Part shown: piece by piece, positions 29,958 to 41,681 of the stretch
Numbering within the stretch: the stretch's first letter is position 1
How the letters are laid out: the number at the start of each line of letters is the position of its first letter
From: Spiroplasma cantharicola
GTDB lineage: Bacteria; Bacillota_I; Bacilli_A; Mycoplasmatales; Mycoplasmataceae
NCBI RefSeq assembly: GCF_001281045.1
Contig: NZ_CP012622.1
Coordinates: 1,054,001-1,118,000 of the forward strand
Direction of reading: 5' to 3'
Length of the DNA stretch: 64,000 nucleotides
Translations under genes and position numbers: made by a program
Notes under the pieces: model-generated
What the model saw: only the letters and a program-made list of their open reading frames with translations
Database searches by the model: none
What the model was told of the DNA's origin: nothing

Positions 29958-30370
29958 TATTCATCACCTCTCTTAACGATTTTGCAACGCACTGGTAATT
30001 TATGCATTGCTAAACGTAAGGCTTCACGAGCAACTTCTTCTGAAACTCCACCAACTTCAAACATGAATTGGCCAGTTTTAACAACTGCTACTCATTCTTC
30101 AGGAGATCCTTTCCCTGAACCCATACGTACTTCTAATGGCTTTTTAGTTATTGCCATATGAGGGAATATTCTAATTCAAACTTTACCAAAACGTTTCATA
30201 TAACGTGTCATAGCAATACGAGCTGCCTCTATTTGTCTTGAAGTAATTCAATTACCATCTAATGACATTAAGCCATACTCACCAAATGCAATAAACTTTC
30301 CACCTTTTGCTTTTCCTTCATAACTCACTCTGTGAGGACGACGGAATTTAACTCTTTTGGGCATTAACAT
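29957..30370 (-). CDS. rplP: 50S ribosomal protein L16
   Basis: The 137-residue protein begins [19 protein letters not shown] and includes [39 protein letters not shown] and [13 protein letters not shown]. Three of its Trp are encoded by TGA. L16 organises the A-site of the large subunit. Its stop overlaps the rpmC start by one base (TAATG). Confidence 0.96.
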
Positions 30371-30372
30371 AA

Positions 30373-31080
30373 CTATTTAACCTCCCTTGGTGTTCTTTGA
30401 GGTTTTTTATCCTCAATCACTTTCGAATTGTTTTGGTTTTGTTTTCCTATAATTTCCCCGTGGTTAATTCAAACTTTAACCCCGATTTGTCCATATGTAG
30501 TTCTTGCTTCATATAGAGCATAATCAATATCACTTCTTAAAGTTGATAATGGTACTGAACCTTCAAGGTAACCTTCAGTACGAGCCATTTCAACTCCTCC
30601 AAGTCTTCCTGAAACTGCAGTTTTAATTCCCTTAGCTCCAGCTTTTAAAGCTTTTCTAATAGCTAATTTTTGTACAGTTCTAAATGATGCACGGTTTGTA
30701 ATTTGCTCTCCAATAAATTGTGCAACTAATTTTGCATCAACATCTGGATTTTTGATTTCAATTACTTTAACTTTTACATCAGCTTTTCTATCTTTAATTG
30801 TTTTTCTTACTGTTAAAACTATATTTTCAACGTTTTTACCTTCTTGTCCAAGAACTATAGCTGGACGTGCAGAACGAATTACTAGAGTGATTTCTTTTTT
30901 TGTTCTTTCGATTTCAATTTTTGAAACAGCTGCATTTTTTAATTGCTTTTCAACAGCTTTTCTAATTTTGATATCTTGATGTAATCACTTAACATATTCA
31001 CCTTTTTCAGCATATCAACGGTTATCTCAACCTCTAATAATACCTATACGTAAAACATTTGGAGATACTTTTTGTCCCAT
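30373..31080 (-). CDS. rpsC: 30S ribosomal protein S3
   Basis: The 235-residue protein begins [18 protein letters not shown] and has an N-terminal KH domain ([17 protein letters not shown]) and [20 protein letters not shown]. It lies at the mRNA entry channel and has helicase activity with S4 and S5. A short tail ([20 protein letters not shown]) is polar. The stop lies 2 bases before the rplP start. Confidence 0.96.
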
Positions 31081-31096
31081 ACTCTATAATTCCCTT

Positions 31097-31432
31097 CTAT
31101 CTTTCGTCACTAACCACTATTGTAATATGGCTAGTTCTTTTCAAAATTTCATAAGCTCTTCCGTGAGCTCTTGGTCTAAAACGCTTTAATGTTGGTCCTT
31201 CATTTACGAAGATTGTTTTAACAAATAATTGATCAGCTTCCATACCGTTGTTGTTAACAGCATTTGCTACAGCTGAGTTTAATAATTTTAATACTGGTTC
31301 TGAAGATCTTTTGTCTTGGTTTTGAAGAATTGCTACAGCTTCTGATATTCTTTTACTTCTGATAGTGTCAGCTACTAGTCTAACTTTTCTTGGTGAGATT
31401 CTAATCATTGTTAATTTTGCTTTTGCTTCCAT
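31097..31432 (-). CDS. rplV: 50S ribosomal protein L22
   Basis: The 111-residue protein begins [22 protein letters not shown] and includes [15 protein letters not shown] and [20 protein letters not shown]. Unlike some mollicute versions it carries no long tail. Its loop lines the exit tunnel. Confidence 0.96.
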   Translation of the reverse strand: MEAKAKLTMIRISPRKVRLVADTIRSKRISEAVAILQNQDKRSSEPVLKLLNSAVANAVNNNGMEADQLFVKTIFVNEGPTLKRFRPRAHGRAYEILKRTSHITIVVSDER

Positions 31433-31458
31433 ATTTTGAAACTCCTATTTCCTAATGA

Positions 31459-31728
31459 TTATTTTTTCTTTTTCTTATCATCACCATGACCACCAAACTT
31501 ACGTGTTGGTGAAAATTCTCCTAATTTGTGACCTACCATATCTTCTGTAACATAAACTGTGATGAATTCTTTACCGTTGTAAACTCCAAATGTGTGACCA
31601 ACAAAGCTTGGAAAGATTGTTGAACGACGTGATCAAGTTTTAATAATTTCTTTTTTTTCACCTAATGCTTCAACTTTTTTAATTAAATAGTCATCTGCAA
31701 AGGGACCTTTTTTTAATGATCTTGACAT
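31459..31728 (-). CDS. rpsS: 30S ribosomal protein S19
   Basis: The 89-residue protein begins [20 protein letters not shown], has [19 protein letters not shown] and [17 protein letters not shown], and ends in a run of Lys. One in-frame TGA codes the Trp of KTWSRRS. It forms a complex with S13 in the 30S head. Confidence 0.96.
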
Positions 31729-31740
31729 TTCATAATCCTC

Positions 31741-32583
31741 CTATTTGTTATCATTTCTTCTTCTTACTATTAATTTAGTAGAAGCTTTCTTTTTATCACG
31801 TGTTTTTACACCAAGAGCTTTTTTACCTCATGGTGTTAATGGAGCTTTACGTCCGATTGGAGCACGACCTTCTCCCCCTCCGTGAGGGTGATCTATTGGG
31901 TTCATAACAGAACCACGAACAGTTGGTCTAATTCCTCTTCAACGATTTCTTCCAGCTTTTCCTCAGTTTACTAAATTGTATTCTTCATTTCCAACCTCAC
32001 CAATTGTTGCATAACATTCGGCAAGTACTTTTCTAACTTCTCCTGAACCTAAACGTAAAGTGATGTATTTTCCATCTTCATCTTTACCTAAAATTTGTAC
32101 TGAACTTCCTGCACTACGTGCAATTTGTCCACCTTTCCCTGGTCTTAACTCAACATTGTGAATTAATGTTCCTTCAGGAATGTTTTTTAGTGGTGCTGCA
32201 TTACCAATTTTGATATCTGCATGTTCACTAGAAATAACTTCTTGTCCTACTTGCATTCCTTTTGCAAATAAGATGTATCTTTTTTCACCATCAATATAAT
32301 GTACTAAACAAATAAATGAATTTCTGTTTGGATCATATTCAATAGTTGCGATTTTTCCAGCAATATCTAATTTATTACGTTTAAAATCAATGATACGATA
32401 TTTTCTTTTATGTCCTCCACCTTTATGGCGAGTTGTTATTTGACCGTGATTATTTCTTCCAGCCTTTTCATTAAGTTTTGAAACTAATGAACCTTCCGGC
32501 TTTGAAGTTGTAAGGATACTATAATCTAAGCTAGTCATGTTTCTACGACCATTGGTCGTAGGCTTATATTTTTTGATTGGCAT
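31741..32583 (-). CDS. rplB: 50S ribosomal protein L2
   Basis: The 280-residue protein includes [57 protein letters not shown] and the highly conserved [16 protein letters not shown] near the C-terminus. L2 is needed for subunit joining and peptidyl transfer. TGA encodes its Trp residues, which cut the frame under the standard code. Confidence 0.97.
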
Positions 32584-32642
32584 AATATATCCTCCTGTTT
32601 TCGCCTAATCTTTTACAATTCTTATTAATTAATTTCTTAATT

Positions 32643-32927
32643 TTATAAGTCTGATAAGATATCTAATGTTTCTCCATCTTTTAACACTATTACAGCTTTT
32701 TTAAAAGATGATTTTGTTCCAACATATTTACCCATTCTTTTTTCTTTACCGTCATAGTTCATAGTTCTTACGTCTTTAACTTTAACTTTAAATATTTCTT
32801 CGAATGTTTTTTTAATTAATGTTTTGTTAGCTTTTTTATCAACAATAAATGTGTACGCACCATTTTGTTGACCTAAGTAAGTCTTTTCAGTTAACAAAGG
32901 TTTTTTAATAACTTGTGTTAAATGCAT
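32643..32927 (-). CDS. rplW: 50S ribosomal protein L23
   Basis: The 94-residue protein includes [39 protein letters not shown] and [16 protein letters not shown]23 lies at the tunnel exit and is the docking site for trigger factor and SRP. The start overlaps the rplD stop by one base (TAATG). Confidence 0.96.
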   Translation of the reverse strand: MHLTQVIKKPLLTEKTYLGQQNGAYTFIVDKKANKTLIKKTFEEIFKVKVKDVRTMNYDGKEKRMGKYVGTKSSFKKAVIVLKDGETLDILSDL

Positions 32928-33553
32928 TATGCATACACCTCCTCGATTTTATTAACAGTATCTTCAGTAACAACTAATTTTGTTGCATTTAATAAATCAA
33001 AGATATTCATTTTTTGGAAGTCTAATGTTTTAACTCCCGGAATATTACCTGCTGATTTAACAACGATTTCTTCGTGTTCTTTAGTTACTATTAATGTTTT
33101 TTGATCTTCAATTTTAATGTTTTTCATTACGCTTAACATTTCTTTTGTTGAAGGTTTTGAGAATGCAAACTTATCTAAAATTACTAAGTTTGCTTCTTTT
33201 GCTTTAATACTTAAAGCACTTCTAATTGCTAATTGTCTAACTTTTTTATTAACTGCTTTTTTATAATTAATGTTTGGTGTAGGACCAAATACTACTCCCC
33301 CACCTCTTCATTGTGGAGATCTAATTGATCCTTGACGGGCACGTCCTGTACCTTTTTGTCTTCAAGGTTTTCTACCTCCACCACGAACTTCTGCTCTAGT
33401 TTTTGTTTTTCTTGTTCCTTGTCTTAATGCAGCTTGTTGTGAAACAACTGTATCAAAAATAGCTTGTTGATGAGGTTCTACACCTCAAACTTTATCGTTT
33501 AATGTAATTTCTTTAAGAGATGTTCCCTTAACATCTAAAACTTTTGCTTTCAT
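32927..33553 (-). CDS. rplD: 50S ribosomal protein L4
   Basis: The 208-residue protein has the internal-loop motif [21 protein letters not shown] ([17 protein letters not shown]), [12 protein letters not shown] and [12 protein letters not shown]. Two TGA codons give conserved Trp in this loop. In other bacteria L4 can repress the S10 operon through its leader; whether it does so here is unknown. Confidence 0.96.
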
Positions 33554-33573
33554 GTTAATTTCTTTCCCCCTAA

Positions 33574-34299
33574 TTATTCAGCTGCAGGAGCTGTTTCTTC
33601 AACTACTGGTGCTGGAGTTGGTTCAACCACAGCTTTAGTAGCAGTTTTTCTTGATAACAATGAAACAGCCTCTTGCGCTTTTCTACCTTTAACGTTTTGT
33701 TTAATCACAACAAAGCCTTTTCTTGGACCAGGAACAGATCCTTTAACTAAAACTAAATTTTTTTCAACATCGATTTTTACTATTTCTAAATTTTGGATTG
33801 TCACTTGTTCATGTCCCATGTGACCTGCCATTTTTTTAGATTTGAAGATTCTGTTAATAATTGCTCCCATTGACCCGATACCTCTGTGATATCCTGATCC
33901 GTGACCCATTGGTCCTCTTGAGTAATTATGTCTTTTAATAGCTCCAGCAAATCCTTTACCTTTTGATATACCTGTAACGTCCACAAATTCACCAGCGTTG
34001 AATACGTCGGCTGCATTAATTACTGCACCAGTTTCGTATCCTTCCATATCTCTGATTTCTTTTACGAAGCGCTTAGGTTCTGAGTTAACTTTTTTAAATT
34101 GACCCATATCTGGTTTATTAAATAAGTTAGCTCTTTTATCGATTGTTCCCAATTTTAGTGCTTGGTATCCGTCTTTTTCAACTGATTTCACTTGTAAAAC
34201 TGTGTTTTGTTCCACTGCAATAACAGTGACTGGAATTAATTTACCGTTTTCACTAAAGATTTGAGTCATCTCTAACTTACGTCCTAAGATTCCTTTCAT
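33574..34299 (-). CDS. rplC: 50S ribosomal protein L3 with a Pro/Ala-rich tail
   Basis: The 241-residue protein starts at the ATG at 34299, 7 bases after AGGAGG; an ATG ten codons earlier also opens the frame but has no site. [36 protein letters not shown] and [14 protein letters not shown] are diagnostic. The last 25 residues (from [15 protein letters not shown]) are a low-complexity tail similar in style to the L29 repeat. Confidence 0.95.
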   Translation of the reverse strand: MKGILGRKLEMTQIFSENGKLIPVTVIAVEQNTVLQVKSVEKDGYQALKLGTIDKRANLFNKPDMGQFKKVNSEPKRFVKEIRDMEGYETGAVINAADVFNAGEFVDVTGISKGKGFAGAIKRHNYSRGPMGHGSGYHRGIGSMGAIINRIFKSKKMAGHMGHEQVTIQNLEIVKIDVEKNLVLVKGSVPGPRKGFVVIKQNVKGRKAQEAVSLLSRKTATKAVVEPTPAPVVEETAPAAE

Positions 34300-34347
34300 G
34301 ATATTTCCTCCTGTTTTTATGATTTTCATGTATATCTTGATCGTCTA

Positions 34348-34656
34348 CTATAATTTAATTTCGATGTTAACACCAGTTGGCAATTGAACTCTTGTTAATG
34401 AATCCATTGTTTTTGGTGTTGGTTCAACTATCTCAAGTATTCTTTTATGTGTTCTCATTTCGAACTGCTCTCTACTATCTTTATATTTATGAGTAGCTCT
34501 TAATATTGTTATAATTTGCTTTTCTGTTGGTAATGGAATTGGTCCACGAACTTTAGCTCCAGTTGATTCAGCTGCTTCAATAATTTTAGCAATTGATTGA
34601 TCAACAATAGCATGGTCGTAACCTTTTAATTTAATTTTAATTTTTTGTTGAGCCAT
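34348..34656 (-). CDS. rpsJ: 30S ribosomal protein S10
   Basis: The 102-residue protein begins [20 protein letters not shown] and includes [24 protein letters not shown] (in parts) and [20 protein letters not shown]. The ATG at 34656 has AGGAGG 6 bases before it; the frame also extends eight codons upstream without a ribosome site. S10 is the first gene of the supercluster and also a partner of NusB in antitermination. Confidence 0.96.
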   Translation of the reverse strand: MAQQKIKIKLKGYDHAIVDQSIAKIIEAAESTGAKVRGPIPLPTEKQIITILRATHKYKDSREQFEMRTHKRILEIVEPTPKTMDSLTRVQLPTGVNIEIKL

Positions 34657-34675
34657 TAGGTCCTCCTTCAACATT

Positions 34676-34699
34676 GACAACCCTTTCCAGTGTGTTGTC
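34676..34699 (-). promoter_or_regulatory. Hairpin in the rpsJ leader
   Basis: GACAAC at 34676-34681 pairs perfectly with GTTGTC at 34694-34699 around a 12-base loop. It lies a few bases upstream of the rpsJ ribosome site. It could be a control element of the S10 operon, by analogy with S10 leaders in other bacteria. Confidence 0.4.
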
Positions 34700-34729
34700 T
34701 AAATGAACATAAAATATACATGCTTTCCA

Positions 34730-34758
34730 ATTATCACACAACATCATTAGAAAAGCAA
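34730..34758 (-). promoter_or_regulatory. Promoter of the S10-spc-alpha supercluster
   Basis: On the minus strand TTGCTT (34758-34753) and GATAAT (34735-34730, preceded by TGTGT) are separated by 17 bases. It lies about 75 bases before rpsJ, after the terminator of the FtsX module. No other promoter this good was seen before proC. Confidence 0.6.
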
Positions 34759-34838
34759 TAAGAAATTTAAAAAAGATTAAATTAATTAAAATAAGTTAAT
34801 ATATTTTTATATATCAGTTTTTTTAATTCTTAAAATGC

Positions 34839-34864
34839 AAAAAATCGACTTAAGTCGATTTTTT
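34839..34864 (-). terminator. Terminator after the second FtsX-like permease
   Basis: A perfectly symmetric AAAATCGACTTAAGTCGATTTT with A and T runs lies 2 bases past the permease stop. It should also insulate the S10 promoter that follows. Confidence 0.88.
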
Positions 34865-34866
34865 CA

Positions 34867-37800
34867 TTATTCATTTCCTATCAATGAAGCTAATTTAACT
34901 CTTTTAATAGATAACATTATTACTGTATATCCTAATAGGAAAATTGATAACCCTACAAAGAATACCACAGGCATAATAGTTCATCCCATTATCATAGGTA
35001 CTGCTATATCAAGAGAAAGCAATATTTGAGGGAATAAATAACTTATTAAGAGTCAAACAATTGTTATTCCAAAGGCTACTCCAATTGCAGCTACAGGTAA
35101 GAATATTCACATGATAATTGAATTAATTTCTTTCATTGAATAACCTTGAATTCTCATATAACTCATAAATCGCTTATATCTTCCTATAAACATTTCAGTA
35201 ATTAAGTAAATTATAATAATTGCTGTAATTAATGATAGCGAAACAAAGATAACGGAAATAGATATTACTGATGTTATCAAGTTACTCATAGCCATTTTCT
35301 TCATTTGAATATAGTCAGTATAACCAATAGATTGGTCCATATATTTTGCAAAACCTTCAGTTGAATTATTTGCATTAAATGGTGCTAATAAAATTCTTTG
35401 CATTTGATCTGCATTTTGGATATTTGAACTCATTTTAGCATTACTTCAGATATTAATAGAAGTTCCATTTTCAAACTCTTTTCTACTATCAAAACCTGTT
35501 GTAACTCCCATTAACTGATTTGCATATAACTGGTCCATATATAATTTATTTCCATCGTATAATTCCTCAACTCCAACAACTTTTGCTTTTCTTGGATTTG
35601 AATCAACTAATTTATTGACTAATAGACCTTTCTTTAATGCAATATTTAATCAGTTATTTGTACCACCTAATAATGTTTCTATTCCAATTTCAATTGGCTC
35701 TCCACTTTCATATTTGTAGATATCAAAAGGTTTAACAATATAGCTATCTCCCGCATCTCTATAAATTAATTCTTTATTAGAATATTCTTGATATTCTTCA
35801 TTTACTTCCTTAAATAAATCCTTATTTAATGATTTTTTTTGTAGAGATAGCTCAATATCTGCCATATTATAATATTGTTCATATTTATTATCTTTTTTAA
35901 AGTAAAAATCCTCTTTATTTGAATAAGTGAATTTATCTAAATCCATTGTAAATAAATCTTTTTCTTTATAACTTCATTGATCAGATTTCTTATAACTTCA
36001 TTGATCAGATTTCAATTCATATGCTAAATTATCATCATCAACAGTTGCTAATAAACTTTCAGAAGTTTGTAAATTAAATTCACTGCCAATTTTTAATCCC
36101 TCTAACTCTCCCTTTTTATTTATTAATACTGGAATATAGTCTAGAGAATTATTGTATTTAATTTTTTCTTGATTTTTTATTAATAAATTTTTTGATGCTT
36201 TTTGTTCTAAATCAATTCCATAAACTGTATATTTATCTTGTTTTTTATTATTGATAATTGAATCAACTCTTGTATACATTTGATCTAATTCTTTATCAAC
36301 TGAAACAGCTGAGAAATTAAATGAGAAGTTTTTAAACTCTTGATTATCTTTATCTCAAAGTTCTTTTATAGTTGAAGGAAGAATATTGTTTGAAACACTT
36401 TTTATACATTCATTATAATCATTTACTTCACTAATAGCCCCTTGACCAAATAGTGTTGGAATAATTTGACAAGAAACATTGTTAAATCTATTCCTTACTA
36501 TTTTATTCTCCTTGATAATCTGTGATTCTACTTTTACTAATTCATCCATTACTCCTGTTGATAAAACTCCACCTTTAAAAGTTATTAAATTATTAAATAA
36601 TATACTTTCAAAGTGTTGTTTAAAGGATCCTTCATTACCATTTTTTCAATAATCTACTTCAAAAAGTGTTTTGTAGTCATTTTCTCCTTTTTTTATTGAT
36701 GTATTAAATAAAGAAGCTTCTAAATTGCTTTTAGCTTTATTATCTTCATCCATTTGATAGAATGAATATCTTGTTAAAGGATTATTTACAATGACATTTG
36801 AATAACTAAAATCATTATTATATTTAATATTTTTATAAAATTCCTTTGACATGTTTTTCATTGTATTTGGTGCAACTGATGCTAATGTTATTACCGAACT
36901 TGAAAATAATAATATTGAAAAGAAAACTACTAAATCCTTTATTGCACTTGACAATATTACAAGTCTTAACTTTGAAGTAAAACTTATACCTTTTATTTTT
37001 GAAAAACTTCTTGATAAAAACATATTAGGTTTATGACTTTTACTTGGAGATAATAAAATTAAAGGTGATTGTTTTACAGTAAAGTAACTTGTAAAAAATA
37101 CCATTGAACTTACAATTCCTAAAAAGGCAGATAATTCCACTAATAATAATTTTCAATCAATTGAAAACTTTGAAGGAATATTAAAATATCTTTCAAAAAT
37201 ACCCATTAGAGAGCCTTGTAAAAATAAACTAATAAATCAACCTATTGGAACAAGTATTAATATAGGAAAAGTCATATATAGAATATAGTTAAATATAATT
37301 TTTGAATTTGAAACTCCAAGAGACTTTAAATTTCCTATTTGACTTCTTTGAGAAACCAAAACTTTTTTAAAGATGTTATATACAACAAAAGCTAAAGCAC
37401 TTGCAAATATTATACAAAATATGATAGCTAATAAATAAAATCCTTTAACAACTCCCGGAAATAAACTACTTCTCATATTTATTAATTTTGTATCTTTATA
37501 AGATTCAATATTTGCTCTTGCTAAATTTTCTGAATAATCTTGCTTTTCAATATTTTCAACAACTTGACCTAAATTTAAGACGTTATCTGCAAAGTAAGTT
37601 TGAAACATTCTCATATCAGCTTCAATATTTTTCTTATCAGTTTTTTTGTAAGTTAAATAAGATCGACTAACATCTTGATAACTATCTTCTCCTGCTTCTT
37701 TGTTGAATTCTTGTTCAAAAGCAGAATTACTTATATAAAAAATTGCTTCATTTTCTTGATTTGTTAATAAATCCTCTTCATATATTGTTGGGTAAACATT

Positions 37801-39162
37801 AAGTGAATCTACACCAATTCCATCCATTACATATGACCCTTTATTGTTTTTAAGATTTATATCATAACTTTTTCCTAAATCCATTTTGTTATATTTGGCA
37901 TAACCATTTGAAACTATAAAAGAATTTGAAGTAAAACTATCTTCTCTATAAGTTCTTTTGTATAAATTAAATATATCTTCATTATAAAAATGAACATTAT
38001 AGGCATCACTATCTTTTTTTATAGTATTATAAAACGCTGAAATATATCTAAATTTTTTTCCACTAGAATCTCATTTTACAGCTTCATTAGTTGACCTCAC
38101 CTTAAAATTTGATAAGTCTCCTAATAAACTAAAATAATTTGTAAATCAATCTCTATGTGTAATGTTATTACTTAAAATTTGATATCCATTTATATTAAAA
38201 TTAGTTTTAAATAAAGTTCTTGAATCAAATTTTTTAATATAGAAGCTTGCTCTTTCTTTAAAAAGCTTATTCTCTTGAATATCATTTTCTCCATTTAATT
38301 TTGGTTCACTTGAAGAAAATTTATAATTCCCATTATCATCAATAAATCCGATTCCTTTATTAATGACTTTTTCAATTTCTTCTTTTTTCTTTTCTGTATT
38401 TTCATAAATATCAATAATATCTTTTTTTATAATATCAGTTATAACAGAATTATTTAAATAAAACATATACTGAAAAATATTCAATGCAGTTTTTTTTGCT
38501 TCTGGTGTTAATTGTTTATCTTCAAAATAATTATGTTTTTTATACAATTTTCCAATTAGTGAAGTTTCAAAACTTTTTGCATCTTTATTAAATTTATATA
38601 AATCCCCAAACTCAGCTTTTCTAACTATTTCTATTTTTTGTTCAACTGAAAAATTAGATATAGCTTGACTTTCAGTAGGTAAATATTTTTTATCAATACT
38701 ATTACTATCAAAATTTGATTCTACATCACCAAAATGAAAATTTATGTAATTTTTATTTTTATCTTGAAAGATAGAAGACTCATAACATTGCTTTTGATTA
38801 TTTGCACAACCATCAATAAATTCATATTTTTTTAATATCTCATTTTCACCAAGATCATTTTCACCAAAACGAAGTGTTGGGAAAAAATTACCTTTAGTGT
38901 CTTCAACTAATTGCGTATTAAATGAAAATCATGGAGTAAATGTTTGAGTATCATTAGATTTATAAGCACTAGATGTGTATCTAAATGAGTAATCAAACTT
39001 TTCAAAATTTCTATTTATATTATTATTTGTACTAATTAAATTTGAAGAAACAATACCAAAAGTAGAAGTAAATATAACAGCTATTGTAATAAGTACCAAA
39101 TATATCCCAAATTGGACATAATCTTTTAATAATTTCCTTAAACCATTTTTAAATAAAAGCAT
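34867..39162 (-). CDS. Very large FtsX-like ABC permease (copy B)
   Basis: One frame of 1431 residues is open across all TGA codons; I found no TAA or TAG in it. It begins MLLFKNGLRKLLKDYVQFGIY with a membrane segment at about 19-40, then a long extracellular domain to about 560. A membrane cluster follows (FYLLAIIFCIIFASALAFVVY, KSLGVSNSKIIFNYILYM), then a segment near 745-770, a second extracellular domain, and a C-terminal cluster near 1295 onward with SYMRIQGYSMKEINSI. Layout and length match copy A at 8362-12729, but the extracellular parts differ. It is preceded by a lipoprotein gene ending 5 bases upstream. The substrate and the ATPase partner are unknown. Confidence 0.8.
35966..36013. 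repeat. 24-bp tandem duplication in FtsX-like permease B
   Basis: Two exact 24-bp copies lie at 35966-35989 and 35990-36013. The length is a multiple of three, so the protein gains a second copy of KSDQWSYK without a frameshift. Confidence 0.95.
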
Positions 39163-39167
39163 TTTTA

Positions 39168-41429
39168 TTAATAAATATTATAGAATTCTTCTCCATCAGC
39201 ATTAAATGACTTTAGTGAAGTAATCACTCAATAAGGTGATTCTTGATTTTTAGAGATATTTTCTCAAACTATTTTATATGAATTTTTTACTGGTTTGTAA
39301 TCTTGATAGTTTCCAAGACCATCATACTTTGCAAGATCATCTTTTGTAATAATTTTTTGCTCTAAACCTAAAATTTTTCCAGAATTTTTAAGTTTTTCTT
39401 CATCCAATTTATCTAATTTTTTAAGTTCTTCAATTTCTTTTTGTTGATGTTTTTCAAGAGTTTGATATGGATTAAATTTTTGTCCAACTTCTACTTTTTT
39501 AGTTTGTTTACTTGCATTAGAAGTTACATCACCTATACCATTATAATCAAGAGTGAATTCCATTTTTCCAGATAATTGTGTGTTACTTGTTGTACTAATT
39601 TTAAAATTATTAACTTTTCAATATTTGTCATCGTTAATATATTGTAAAACTGGCTCATGTACTTTTGCCATTGCATTTGCAACAGAATCTTTAAATCCAG
39701 CAAAGAAATCTGCAAAGTCTTTTTGTCCTATCACCTTTTCATTAGTAAACCCATTATATAATCTTGCACCTAAAGAACCTTCTTCATATCCATCTTCTGA
39801 TCATCCAATAAGTTCTAAGAATTTATTTTTTTGCACATTTGTTAAGTCTCTAAAGTTTTTTTCATCTTTAAACTCATTTATAATTAATTCAAATTCTTGC
39901 ATAATTTCACTATTTGAAAATATGTTATAAGCTCCCCTCGCAAAGTTTAAAAGGTTAATTCCACCATTATCATTTTTACCTTGCATAGAAATTATTCAAT
40001 TTTCTTCACCAATATATTCCATTATTGAACTATATGCTTTATAAAATGGTGATGATTTTTCTATAAAAAACTTTTGATTAAATTCTTCTTTATTTTCTGT
40101 ATTTTCATAAATTTTAATTAATTCATCAATTATTTCTACAATAAACTTTGCATTTTTACCTTGTTCCATTTTATCATTATTTGCAGTTTTGTACATCTCT
40201 TCTAATTTGGAATAATGAGCTAGTCCAAATTTTGTAGGAGCATCGTTTAAATTATCAATTTTTTCAATTAAGTCTGGATAATTACTAATTAAACTACTGT
40301 CAATATTTTTAATTCCCCTTCAAACATTTGATATTAAAGACATACCAACACCTTGCATCATTGTTTGTGTTTCTGGAACTGGGTTTCATACGCTAAAATC
40401 CTGAGTAATCATTGGAAATAAAATATTCATAAATTCTGCCATAATAAAGGCTCCATTTTTTGTATCAGATAAATTTTCTAACATTGACCCAAATAAACTA
40501 ATAAAACCATTGACATTTTGTTCACCAGCAACTTTAGTAATTAGAGCACCTGTAGAATTAAACTTATTTCCATTAATTGTTGATTGATTTTCATCATTTG
40601 CTACTATATAATTTTCTTCTTTAAGTTTATTGTTAGAAATTAAACTTTTATCATTTTTAAAATCAACAGACTGTGTAGCTTTTCCACTCATCAAAATTGA
40701 ATTATATCAAGCATATCCTGATCCATTTGTTCCACCTTTTTTACCCTCTGCTGACGCTGTTTTTACTCCTGCTGTTCCATTTGTATCTGTTGGATTAGCT
40801 CCATCAAAGCCTAAATTCAATAAATAATTTGATAATGCACCAGTATCTTGAATACCTCAAGCTAAATTTCTTCTATCTTCATTTTTTGATAAGTTAATGT
40901 CATTCCCTAATCCCGCAGCATACCCCATAGCATTGTTACCATTTTTGTTGTACCCTTGATTTCCCTTTTTTGAAAAAGTATCTCTAAAATAATAAGCTCC
41001 ATCTACACCATTTATAATTTCATCATAAAATTCATTGTCATACATTCCCATAATGTAACTTGCAAACATACCTGCATAATAATCACCATTATAATAATTT
41101 AATGAAGGTGCTAGATAATTTTTAAATTTGTTAATATTAGTTGCCATATTTATGCTTTCACCTTTATATTTGTATGAAACAGGCATATTCATAGCTGTTG
41201 GAGTTGGTGTTAAAAAAATTGATAATATTTCATTAATATTGTAATTTAAGTTTTCATGTCTACCTGCAACTATAAGCCTAGAGATAAATTCTGACCCTTT
41301 TAACATTTCCTTTTGTAAACTTGATAGATCTGGTTCTTTACCTCCTCCACCATTTCCACATGCTGCAACTGAAGTAGCAGCTGAGCCGATTAAGGTTACT
41401 GAAGTTAATATATTTAATAATTTTTTCAT
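39168..41429 (-). CDS. Large lipoprotein of unknown function, partner of FtsX permease B
   Basis: A single 753-residue frame is open when TGA is Trp. It begins MKKLLNILTSVTLIG and has a lipobox V-A-A-C at Cys24 followed by a Gly-rich spacer (GNGGGGKE). The mature part is hydrophilic and rich in Asn, Lys, Phe and Tyr, with no domain I recognise. The ATG at 41429 is preferred, with AAGGAGA upstream; the frame could begin 14 codons earlier. Its stop is 5 bases from the permease start, so the two are cotranscribed. A surface lipoprotein that feeds or receives substrate from the permease is inferred from this pairing. Confidence 0.78.
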
Positions 41430-41681
41430 AATTAATTTTCTCCTTTTTTCTTTCAATATATAAGTACTCAATTATTGTTATTTTTTAAGTACCTAACTTT
41501 TGCAATACTCATCTTTAATCCATATTTAAATTATTTACCCCTAATTGTTTTGAGTTATTGTGCTATTAAATGTTATTTTCTAACAATTAAATTTACTTTT
41601 TCACTCTGTATTTTCTTTTAGAATTTTGTCCATTTTTAATAATATCTAAAAGCTTATTTTTGGAAACACTAAAAACTTTAA
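41430..41681 (-). other. Intergenic leader of the lipoprotein gene
   Basis: About 250 AT-rich bases separate the TPPL-tail gene from the lipoprotein. Close to the ribosome site, GTACTCAA at 41464-41471 can pair with TTAAGTAC at 41485-41492 (one G-U). A 30-codon frame directly after the TPPL gene looks coding-like but has no start codon. No clear promoter was found. Confidence 0.35.
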
